From Scolanthus callimorphus (Eukaryota > Cnidaria > Anthozoa > Actiniaria > Edwardsiidae): DNA of 64,000 nucleotides. Position numbers and translations under genes: made by a program. Where the stretch lies: assembly GCA_033964015.1 (NCBI GenBank), contig CM066919.1:30223459-30287458 (forward strand), written 5' to 3'. The notes beneath the pieces are model-generated. The model ran no database searches. It was given only the letters and a program-made list of their open reading frames with translations, and was not told the DNA's origin. This document shows, in pieces, positions 36,972-48,700 of the stretch. Numbering within the stretch: the stretch's first letter is position 1; the number at the start of each line of letters is the position of its first letter.

Positions 36972-39900
36972 ATCAACTGAAAAAGAGAGCTTGAGTATAA
37001 GCAATAATCTGTGATACCATGAATTCTTCCATCAAAAGAGTTCGGATGGCTGTGAATATCGAAATTGCTGGCTTAATGTTGTATGAACAGGCCCACTGCG
37101 CGGAGTACAAGGGTACACGCACAAACTGCTACGTAGCTCATACTAAGCTAGAACGGGCTCGGTAAGGGGTCGCTGTATAAAATATATAGTTTGGTTAAAA
37201 AAGGTGCTCGCACGAAATGGTTATCTTCATTCATAAGCTAAGCTGGCCTCTAGAGGGGAAAAAAGGGAAGGGGGCGAATGGGGAGGGGAAGTGACCAAGA
37301 ACTCGACCTTTTCTCAACTCCAGAAGGAAAACATCCCAATGCCCATGTCCATGTCCCTAATCTACAATCAACTCCAGAAGGAAAACATCCCAATGCCCGT
37401 GTCCCAAATCCATCAAACCCGCAGCCGAACAAGTGTATAAACAACTAAAGCGATGTGTGAAGATTTGCAGTGATTTTCATGTGGAACCTTTATTTATGCA
37501 TTTGTTGTTGTCTTTCAATTGTTCAATTTTGTTTCACTGTTTTTGCACGGTCCTTACTAAAGCTTTTGAGACCTTTGCCGTTTGGGATTGAGCCCTGCTA
37601 ACTTTTGGTGGAGCTTGGTGGACATTCCATTTAAATTTTTACGCGGTAAATAAGAGGCTGGAATTCGATAAAACTGTTGTAATGTTATTTATTTTGCATG
37701 ATTTCGTTAAGGGAAAGTTAATTAAGCACTACTAGTACAAATAGACCCAAGATGAAACCTGAAGAACACCTTGTAAACTTTGCTGCATTCGAAGATTAGT
37801 TTGAAAGCATGCGAATAAGAGCCCAACTGATATATAGGCACGTGTCATCAATTTATTGCATGTAGGTAAAAGGTTGTCAGGCTTATGCTCGTCAAAGATA
37901 ATGGTATGTATCGGGGGTAGAAGCGAAATATTGAATACTGAATATCGACTTAAAAAGCTAAGGAATACGGAATATTTCATTTGAAAAGTAGGGAATATGG
38001 AATATTTCATATTTCCTAAGAGAATAAAGAATATCCATCCGCTTCTACCCAGCCTGCTCGAGATCTCTTATTATATGGGGTTCCTGTGGAAAAAGGTTGT
38101 CAGACAATGGTGTGTAAAATAGGCCTTTTGCACTTAGAGGTCACGTGACCCGGTCCCCCTTAAAATGAGCAGATTTGCTTAAATGATGCTCAGAAATAAA
38201 AAGAACATGGTGATTTTAGTAAAAAGCCAGAGTTTCATATTTCTATGATGCATACGCGAAAAGAGAGAGCAAAAACAAAACTGCTTATTTCAATAGGATT
38301 TGTATGGCTGCAGTCATACAAACCCTATTAAAAAAGCAAGTTTTATTTTTGATTTCATTCTTTGAGTTTGCATTGTAGCTTGCTGAAATTTGGGATTTTT
38401 ACTCAAATCACCATGCTCTTTTAATCTCTTAGCTTCATTTGGGTAAAGCTGCTCATTTTAAGGGGGACCGGGTCACGTAATCTCTAACTGCAAAAAACCT
38501 ATTGAGCCTGTTTTTGTCTGTAGGACAATGGTTGTTAGAGATGCCTGGTCTGATCTCCTATTATGGGGTTCCTTTGGAATTCGGAAAGGATTCGAAAGCC
38601 CTCCATTGCAAAAACAGACGGGACAGACAATGCTTATGTTTGTCATGATTGAACTGATTGAATGAACATTGACCAGGAGGTAAATTGTTGGAGTCACTGT
38701 CGATGTACAACTGCACAAGCGCCCGCGCAATTCTGTGCCACATACAACCGGCAACCCGCGTAAATTCAACATACATGGTCCGCACGATTCAACAGATCAA
38801 TTATTCTTTATTTACGTCCCGTGGGTGCCCCTCTCAGGAATCATTGGCACTTTGTCGCCTCTTCTCAATTTTTGCAAAACGTGTGTTATGAACCAGGAAG
38901 GTCACGTGAACGAAGCGTGGAGAGAGTGCCGAGTGAAATCGAATTGAATCCAATGAAATGACATGTCAGTTTCGACTCCCGCCAATAATCCGATCGCCAT
39001 TAGTAAAGAACCAGCATGAGGTCTGATCGCAGTCCCTTGGGTGCTTCAAATCTCAATGACCTGGCATCCCCCTCCCATACAGGCCCTATCACCATCAGCC
39101 GTCTTTAGGTAATCTCCCACCTAGATGAAGGCTTCTGGAACACATGATCGAGAGGGATTACCGGTCCGATGAGTTCGGCAAACATGGTACGCATTGCAGT
39201 CAAAGTGCAGAGGGCTGTCCCGTTACTTTCTTTAGGTTCCCTCAAAGCAACCATGGCATCGCTCAAATGAGGCTTCTAGAACATATGATCTAAGAAACAG
39301 AGGGTTATTCCAAAGAGTCAGATTTCAAAGTAAATACAAAGCGCAATTCACTAAGTGTCAGAGTAGCAATTAGCCACAGCAGGTTCTGAGTGATTACTAA
39401 ATCCTTAAAAAAAATTCCAAAGCAGTGAGACAAAAACGTTCCATATGACAGCAAATATCGGCCAATCAAAACAATAAAACGTAGTTTTCAGCAACGCTGT
39501 GATTGTTTACTTTCTTCCGATTCTTTTTTTCACATTTTAATAGCAGGAAATGAACATCGATCATTTCTCTTGCAACGAACGTTGCATCCAAATTTACGCA
39601 TCGCTTGTTTTTGTTAAAGATTCCCTATCTGGTGTCCGGCTTTTCTTGTCCATGAATATTCAATGAGGCCTTGATCTCAGCCAATCAGCGCTCAGGTCAC
39701 ATGAGGTGGCAGGGTATTTATGACATGTGACGGGTTGCTGTAAATAGTTAATGACTGATCTGTTTTGTCGATCTCAACCAAAACTACACTTTGTTGATTC
39801 TGGGAATAAGGAAGAAACGTGCGTCTTCGTTGCAAACAGAAGGTAGGTTGTTTTTCTCTTGTTATTTTGGCTGTTAAAAAGCACTATCAATTTGTCGTCG

Positions 39901-41030
39901 TGCACGCTTGTCTACACATTTGCGAGTTACCGGCTCGCATGAGCGGCGAGTGATCTTTTGACCACTTGGTTCATCCAACGGTCAAATGCACACTGGACAT
40001 CCCATCAAATTAGCTTCATACAGGAATTGACATCGTGTACTACTACAATTGTGAACTTGAAAAGGCATACATAAATCAGACCACAGGAAAATTCCAGTTA
40101 AAAACGCACCTGCCTGTTGCTTAGGTGTGGCCATTCTGATGCACTTAAATTTTGTTTGCTAACTGGATTATCTTTTTCACAAAGGATAATTAAATTATCG
40201 TTGGAAATTTAACATTATTTTTGTCCTAAAAAAAGAAATATCCACTTTATATCACACAAAACAAATGAAATATTTTCGTTTTGCATTTGTTAAGATAAAG
40301 TGCGATGATGTCAGCGCTCTCCTCAACCAGCAAACAACATAGAGTGAAACACCTTAGAATGAAACACCCCCCCGAAACACCTTAAAGTGAATTTGTTAAC
40401 CAGTGCATGGAAAATTATTTGACGAATAGAAAAAATCATAGTTTGAGTTTCTATACAACTTTAAAGAAGAAAACAACACCTTCGCTCTAAAGCATTGTTT
40501 CACGTTACCTCCCGCTAGGCTTTTCATTAGTAATTTAACATTTTTGACAATTAAGGTAACTCTGTAGGAAGCCCAGCTTATCCTCTGGAAATAACTTTTG
40601 GGTCATAAAACTGATATCGATATATTTTCTAGAAACCAATAAATTTAATAGCTCGACGTTTCGACGCCCCCATCTCGACGCCATTATCCAGAGCGAGTTG
40701 AGGGTAAATATGTAAATGTAAATTCGTTGTCTCTTATTTTTCTGCGCTTCGTTTGTAAACTCACTCTCTTGATAATAGTGTCATTTGGACGTCGAACTAT
40801 ATTAAAGGTATTTTTTATAGTAGTCTTTGCGTAAGCAAATCTTTGCTTATAATGTATTTTCATTGAAATATTGTAATACTATTGGAGCCACGAGACGCCA
40901 TTTTTGTTACTTCCATAGTAAAGGTAATACATGACATACACCCATTTCGATTCGCAAATTAAATGCGAATGGTCTCCACGACCTCACATAACCTTTCGAT
41001 TTTACAATTAAGGCGCACCGATAGTTAACC
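36972..41030. other. Intergenic region peroxidasin / NOWA-like gene
   Basis: Contains the peroxidasin 3' UTR (end unclear), a direct repeat of CTCCAGAAGGAAAACATCCC at 37318 and 37371, the MITE 38118-38503, and diverged repeats around 38080 and 38560 (TTATGGGGTTCCT). At 39710-39842 there is a promoter-like stretch: GGGTATTTATGA, then a possible non-coding exon ending GCAAACAGAAG before GTAGGT. It could be an untranslated first exon of the downstream gene. No coding exon is supported. Confidence 0.4.
38118..38503. mobile_element. MITE with AATAGGCCTTTTGCA ends and central palindrome
   Basis: The left arm AATAGGCCTTTTGCACTTAG and CACGTGACCCGGTCCCCCTT is matched inverted by AAGGGGGACCGGGTCACGT and TGCAAAAAACCTATT. 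The centre is a palindrome, GGATTTGTATGGCTGCAGTC facing its inverse, in the same layout as 35918-36313. Confidence 0.8.
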
Positions 41031-42455
41031 ATGGCAACCAAAGTGGTAGTGGTCTTGGCCCTTGTTGCTATGGCGACAGCTGATCAGGGTTTTCTACCAA
41101 CCAAGTCTGCTATCCCTAAAAATGACGATTCTAAACTGCAAGATGTATCGACAGTGCCAACAACAGTGCCGACTCCAGCAACCACACCAAAAGCTGCTGC
41201 AGGTAATCTACTTCTGCACTAAATGGCTTCCTTGTAGGACACCATGAACAGCAACAGCAACAACAACAACAAATTTCTTTATTTACATATCAACACTGAA
41301 CATTTTATACAGGATGAAAAACTAAAAACATGCGTTGGATATGATGCTGCCTAGAAAATAACTCACAAGCTAATCGAGCTAGGCAGCAGGGCTATGTGTA
41401 CAGTTAAATGAATAAGTCAGACGAGGCACAAATACAAACAACACAAAACAATAAATGTAATAAAAACGGACAAAAAAACACATTACGTCGGTGATGGCAA
41501 GTGATGAAAGAGAAAGCGAAATGGGAGAGACTAATGAATTTAGAAAATTGAATTTGATAGAAAACTTAAATTTGTTTAGGTTAAGAGATTTGAGTGATTC
41601 ATTGATGCTATTCCAGATTATTGCTCCTTGGAAACGAATGTTAAATTTACCATAATTAGCACGAATTGAAGGCAGAGAATAGCTTGACCTTGAGGCCAGC
41701 CTAGTATTGTATTTGTGCCTTGTTCTAACGCTTGAAAAAAAGTCATCAAAAAGAGAAGGTAAAAGACTTGCATTGAATTTATACATAAATACAGAATTAC
41801 AATAGGAAACTATATCACAGAATTTGAGAATTCTGTGAAAAGTGCAGCCAAGATAGCACAACAACCAGATCAACGTCGGGAGGCATGTTTTGACTTATCT
41901 CTACCAGATTGTGTCTAATAATATTATATTTGCAGGTGGAGTGGAAACATGGATCAATTCAATGGGTACGGTGCTCAGCAAGTACAGGCTCATGCATTCG
42001 AGCCCAGCTCTCGAAACAAACCTTAATTTATGCAACAAGGCGGAGTTGTGGGCTGTAAAACTAGCCAATGGAGACAAATTAGAGGAAAACCTTGGAGTAC
42101 CTTTTGGACAGGCCTTGTATGCCTCACCAAACGCCAACAACATTGCAAATGCGGCCGTGCAGGATTGGTACAATCAGATCATGTAAGTCAGTCCATGGGC
42201 GGATCCGATTCAGGAATTCAGGAAGAGAAGAAGATGGGCGGGGTAGTGGGGGGTGATCAAAAGAGGAATCTTCTTCGAGCACTACATTAAATGTTTTGGA
42301 GACCGACATTTATACATATCACACGATACTTACGTACCGGATACGTACCGATATAACGATAACGAATGTCAGTGGTGAGAAATAAGGTTCATCGGTTCCC
42401 ATTTGAGAAATCAAATAATAATAATAATAATATAATAATAATAATAATAATAATA

Positions 42456-42502
<47 letters not shown>

Positions 42503-42522
42503 TAATAATAATAATAATAATA

Positions 42523-42554
<32 letters not shown>

Positions 42555-42574
42555 TAATAATAATAATAATAATA

Positions 42575-42665
<91 letters not shown>

Positions 42666-42704
42666 GGTTTTTATTATCATAGAATAATTAACAACTATCC
42701 CCCA

Positions 42705-42769
<65 letters not shown>

Positions 42770-45700
42770 AGGCACCGACCCTTGAGGGGGAGACAATTAT
42801 TATGTAATATTTAAAAGCCGACTATGAGGACTTGACGGGATTTCAAAGTCCGTGGCGTTGAAATCCCGTCAAGTCCGAATAGGAGGCTTTTGAATTACTT
42901 CAAATACTCAATAATTATTCATGACCTAATTAGCCAACACAGAGGGAAAACGATCAATGTTGAAACATCTCCATTTATTTATTTTTTAATTCCTTGGTCA
43001 TTTGAAATACTCAGCCTGTGACATAATCTTAAATCACCAACCCCTCTATATCCTGCCCAAACAGGATTTTCATATTTCATATAATCATATTTTACTTGTG
43101 AAACTTGAATTACGTCACTAGACATGCGCACAAATGAAAAGGTCAAGATTGTTTCCACAAAGCCTGTCCCACATGAAAGTTGGCGGCGCACATGCATATA
43201 GTCTGGAACAAGATCCTTTCTATTCTAGATTTCCGAGAGGAGACCTGTGTCTTCTCACAGAACGTTCCTACACTACAGTCTGCCTTTGTACGGCGTAGAC
43301 TAGTACAAAATAATTCGACGGGTAGAGGACCTTGAAATTATGAACTTGGATTGCGTCACTAGTCATGCGCAGAAGTGAAAAGATTAAGAGTGTTTCCAAA
43401 AAGCCTGTCCCACATGGAGGTTGGCGGCGCACATTCATATAGTCTGGAACAAGATCCTTTGTATTTTACTTCTCCGATAGAGGAGACGCGTGTCTTCTCA
43501 CGGAACAGTTGCTACAGTCTGCCATTGTACGCCGCAAAGACTGACTAGTACAAAAACATTTCGATGGCGAGGGCCTTGAAATTATGAATATTATTAATTA
43601 TGAACTTGGATTGCGTCACTAGTCATGCGCAGAAAGATCAAGAGTGTTTCCATAATTGAGGTTGGCGGCGCACAAGCATATAGTCTCGAACCAAAATTCT
43701 TTGTATTGACTTCTCCGAGAGAGGAGACTTTTGTCTTCTCACGGAGTGGTTCCTACTGTCTGCCTTTGCACGGCGCAAAGACTGACTAGTAGAAAAAATT
43801 TTCGAGGGTGAGGACCTTGAAATTATGAATATTCAAAAGTCCTTGGATCTAGAAAAGGGTGAGGACCTTGAAATTATGAATATTCAAAGGGTCCTTGGAT
43901 CTAGAAAAATTTCTAGATCCAAGGACCTTTGAACTATGAATATTCATAGTTGAAAGGTCCTTGGACCTTGAAAAGTTTTCATGCCACTTGCAGTATCTTC
44001 CTGGGATTTCAAGGTACTGCACGTGGTACAAAATGAGAGCTGATTAGGTCATGAATAATTAATAAGTATTTGAAACACTTTTAAAATGACTTTTAAAAAT
44101 GACTGCTCCCGAGGGAAATAGCGAGTTTTGTTTTCCCGAGAATCTCGATGTTTCCCGAGACGAATTCAAGGGAAACATCGAGATTCGAGAACATTCGGTG
44201 TAAAAATAGTGATGTCGCCCGCACGGGCAACAATTTTCATTATTACATAGCTCGTGTTTATTCGATAAAAGCGCGCGCTCTGATTGGTTCTATCATGGAC
44301 ACGTGTTAAGGTACAAACTCAATGTAGCCCGCGCGGGCTACAATTACAAAATTGTTGCCCGCGCGGGCTACATCGCCAGAGCGGGAAAATAAAAATAAAA
44401 GCATGGACTATTTTAACCGTGTATTTTCTATTTGCTTTATAATAAAACACCCAATGACTGCAATCTCGGGAAACAGCGTTCGTCTCGGGAAACATCGAGA
44501 CTCTCGGGAAAACGAAACTCGCTGGTTTCCTCGAGAGCAGTCATTAATATTTAACAATTAGACCTCAAGGCCGAATGTGCTATGATGAATAGACCATGAG
44601 GCCGAATGGTCTATTGATATCATAGCACATGAGGACGAGAGGCCTAATTGTTTTAGTATAAACCAACTAGTTGGTCGGTTTTGGCAATGAATTCCATTAT
44701 TTTATGTTGAAAAAATCAAATTTTCTTGCAAAGAAAGGTGGTTGTTTTGCCAGGCACGGTCTATCACTAATAGACCATTAGTAGCTCAGCCAATCAGAAT
44801 GCAGGATTTGTAATAGACCATTAGTTGGTTTATACTAAAAGTGTATATTATTATATAGCTCGTGTTTATTCGAACAAAGCGCGCGCTCTGATTGGTTCTA
44901 TCATGGTCACGTGGCGGGCTATACAAATTCAATGTAGCCCGCGCGGGCTACAAGTAAAAATTGTTGCCCGCGCGGGCGACATCGCTAGAGCGAGAAATTT
45001 CGGCGCACTATTTTTACCGTATTTCTTTTTGCTATATAATAAAACACTTAATGACTGCACCCTCGGGAAACAGCGAGTTTTGTTTTCCCGAGAATCTCGA
45101 TGTTTCCCGAGACGAAGCAGTCATTAAGTGTATAATGTAGCCCGGTTTGTACTTTACCACGTGACCATGATAGAACCAATCAGAGCGCGCGCTTTGATCG
45201 AATAAGGCACGAGCTATATAATAACCTGCCATATTCTTCTCACACATTTTGAATTGGGGTACACCCTTAGTCCCAAACAAACCAATTTCACCAAATGTCT
45301 ACTTTTTCAGTTCCTACAACTATTATAACCCCAAAGTAACCTCGCAGAACAAATACTTTGTCCAGATGTTGTGGGCCGACACTCAACGGGTTGGATTTGG
45401 GAAAGCGACCAGCTCAAGTGGGAAGACCTATGTTGTGGCGTACTTTGATCCTCCAATAATCCAGGAAGAGGACGCTCTCAGAACTAATGTGCATCCAGTC
45501 ACAGGTAAAGAAATACAAGATACAATATTGTCTTACTATTGTTTTAAAGAGCCTGTGTCAGCCGCCATTTTGACAGCATAGCAGCATGCCGAGTCGGAGA
45601 AAGCATCCATTTCCATTGGCTGATTTAGATGACATAGAGCAATGTTCTCGTTTGAATTTGGTAAATGAAATGTGAAACTTTGTTTTTAGAAATTTCTACA

Positions 45701-48700
45701 CTTCACTAAACAAAGCGACATTCGAGACTCTGGAACCCAGGGTACACTTCGTCTTTTAATATCGAACGAAAACAATAACAAAGGAGTGGCTGACACAGGC
45801 TCTGTAATATTCGGTGTCTTTCTCGTGGGAGTCAGACTCGTACCCGTCGCTTAGTAGAAAAGTCGAGGAACGCAGGGAATTATGGGAAGGATTAGCGCGG
45901 CGCGCAATGCATTGTGGGAAGATTTCGCAAGGCGCGCATCCCACAATGCATTGCGCGCCGCGCTAATCCTTCCCATAATCCCCTGCGTTCCTCGACTTTT
46001 CTACTAGAGAGCAGCAAAGCAGTTATTTGACGACTGATTTGACAACCTAGCGACGGGTACGAGTCTGCGTGGGAGTTGCATTCTACTCATTCTACTCCAT
46101 CGGCCTTTCTGGGATCGGCGTGGACTCGTGCGATTTTTAAAGGAACGAAGAGTGCGGTGCCTCACATCGAGAAGTGTGGAGAAAGCCTTTAGTTCTCCTT
46201 TCATGTCTCCTTCCTATAAGGAGTCCTCTTTTTTCTTGAAGTTGAAGGGGTTTTTTTTCTCTGCAGGTAGCGGCATTGGAAAGCGTGGACCAGGTAGGCT
46301 TATATAATATCATTAAGGCACCAATAAGGTTCAACTAACTCCCGTACTAACTAGGCGATGCAGGGCGGGTAAAGAACCTTCAAATTTGGTGTCACAAAAG
46401 CGGCCAGCATGTTGTTAATTACGCCTTCCGGCTCGCTGAGTTAGTAGAGCGCCGATCTGATAACAATAATCATAATCTTTATTCGCATTTTTTTTACAGG
46501 TGTGTTTTTTCGTTTTGTTTTTATAGTTACAGTTCTTTATACTAGAAGAATTTTTAGTAAATATAAAATTAAAGATGCCTAGTGCCTAAATTAACAAGAA
46601 GAAATGAAGTTTTCGTGTTAGACACTAGTCATAGAAAATTTCATTTTTTGTGTAGCTATCACTAGCACACAACAAACACAATAACAAACAAAGAAGCAAA
46701 AAGCGCAGCAAAAAACAGTATAGGGCAAATGCCAAAAGCAATGCAAGGCGCTGGAACAAGAATGTAAAGAAAAAGTATATTGGAACAGTATAAGGCCAGA
46801 ATTTAGGAAAAAGGCAGCGTAGGGACACAAATAGTATAGTTAGTTATGTATCAGTCAATTCCAGCGGTGACCATGCCCCCCCCCCCCCCGGGCTTTTGGT
46901 CATTTCTAAAATAAAACTGAAAATTCCCCGCCCCCGGGCTAGCAAAAATGCAGAATACCCCACGGCGGGGAACACAAAAAGAGGAAAAATGCCCCACCCC
47001 CGGGACGAGAAAAAGACGGTAACTCTGCGTGACAAAGCTTCACAACAAAAACTTCAACTCCAATTATACTGTCCGAGCATTTACAATTCGTTTTTAAATG
47101 TACTTTGGTTTTTTCGTCTATGAACGAGTTCTCATTTCACTGAAAGTGAGACAAAATATAAATAAAGAAGTGACATTCCTAGGCCATTCGCGGTTGTAGC
47201 CATTTAGCTGCATCTCTCAATGCGAAATTTACCTTTATTCTATTTGCAGAGCAATTATTTCGCAGTTATGTTACTTGACTTTTTGCGAAATTGGAACTCT
47301 GTTTATAGTGTCAATTCATTTTTATGTTTTTCCACTGAGACGAAATTGCGAAATCTGTTTCTTCTCTATAGAAGACGTTAACTGTGAAATGTGCAAATGT
47401 GTCAGTCTCCAAACGTGGTGTATACGGGCCATGCTCTGCATTATATTTTATGTGGCGTTATTTTCTGTAACTGGGTTGTAGTTCGCAAAACCCGACGCGC
47501 TTGAGATGAGAAAACCAAAATTACCCACCTCCCTCCTCCACCCTAGGGAAGGCACTGGTGTGCAAATGCCCCACGGTGTCCGGGGGGGTTAGACCTTGTT
47601 CGCGTCTTCTTGGGATTAGGACGTTACAATAGTAAACCCAACCTCAAATGCACTGCACTTTAACCAGGGATGTCGGAAGTTGCCATCCTTGGGGGAAGGG
47701 TCATCCTGGGTGGGGGGGGGGTTCATCGGGTGCAAATGAGCCCCCCTCTCCCAACGAAAGGATTTTTTGGGGATCGGTTCGCTAAAGACCCTTTGTCATT
47801 TCAGAGTGGTTCGTTTCTTTTATGTGACCCAATGTATACCTGTATATTGCCGAATTCATGATGTAGCAACCACGATTTCGTCTCGTGAGAGGGCCGACGG
47901 ACAACAGTGAAGGATTGGTTTACCTTTTTTTTAGTGCCGTAGTGTCATCAGCAAAAATGAACCCTTCCTCTTAAAATCCTGGATCCGCCATTGCACTACA
48001 CTGACTCAGGACTCAGGAACCTCACAACTGGAGCCTCGGTCTGTGTAGGATTTCCAAGGCACTTGGGCACATTGCGTAAATAAGTGATTGAACAGGTCGT
48101 CATTTGAACTTTCCTCCGCAGCTCAATGTGATGACGGCTACAAGTTCCTGGATCATAAGTGTTACAAATGGCATGACGGCCTCAGGGATTACCGAGCCGC
48201 GTTCAAAAAGTGCACCGAGGAGTTTGCGTCGTTAGCGACAATCGAAAACAGCTTGGAGGAAGGCATGCTTAAATCCTTCTTGGTGAGTATTAGGCCGCGA
48301 TTTATCAGAGAAAAAGATGTCCCAGATGAGACAACGTAATCCTTTACATAGCATAACGCCTAAGGGCATGTTATTACGTAGCATCAGAAACATATACTTA
48401 GTTGAAACATGCAAGGGCGAACTTTGCTGTGGATTATTCGTGGCGAGTTTATGACCATATTTGGTCAATAAATGAACTCTCGTCTGCTTACCAAGCAGGT
48501 TTTCTTTTCATAATATTTCAATTTTTGCTGAAATAAAGTAGAGCAACAGTGTTAAGTGATAATCTACTAACATTTAACATCTTGGAGTCTTGCAACAACA
48601 TTATTTTCAAAATCACTTCAACTGTTTATTCTGGGAATATTCCGCAGCTTGTTACTAAAGCAACGTATGATTGTTACACGTTTCAACTCACTTATAAATG

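Noticed and set aside
42411..42680. Poly-Tyr/Ile/Leu open frame
   Set aside because: Pure product of the AAT microsatellite.
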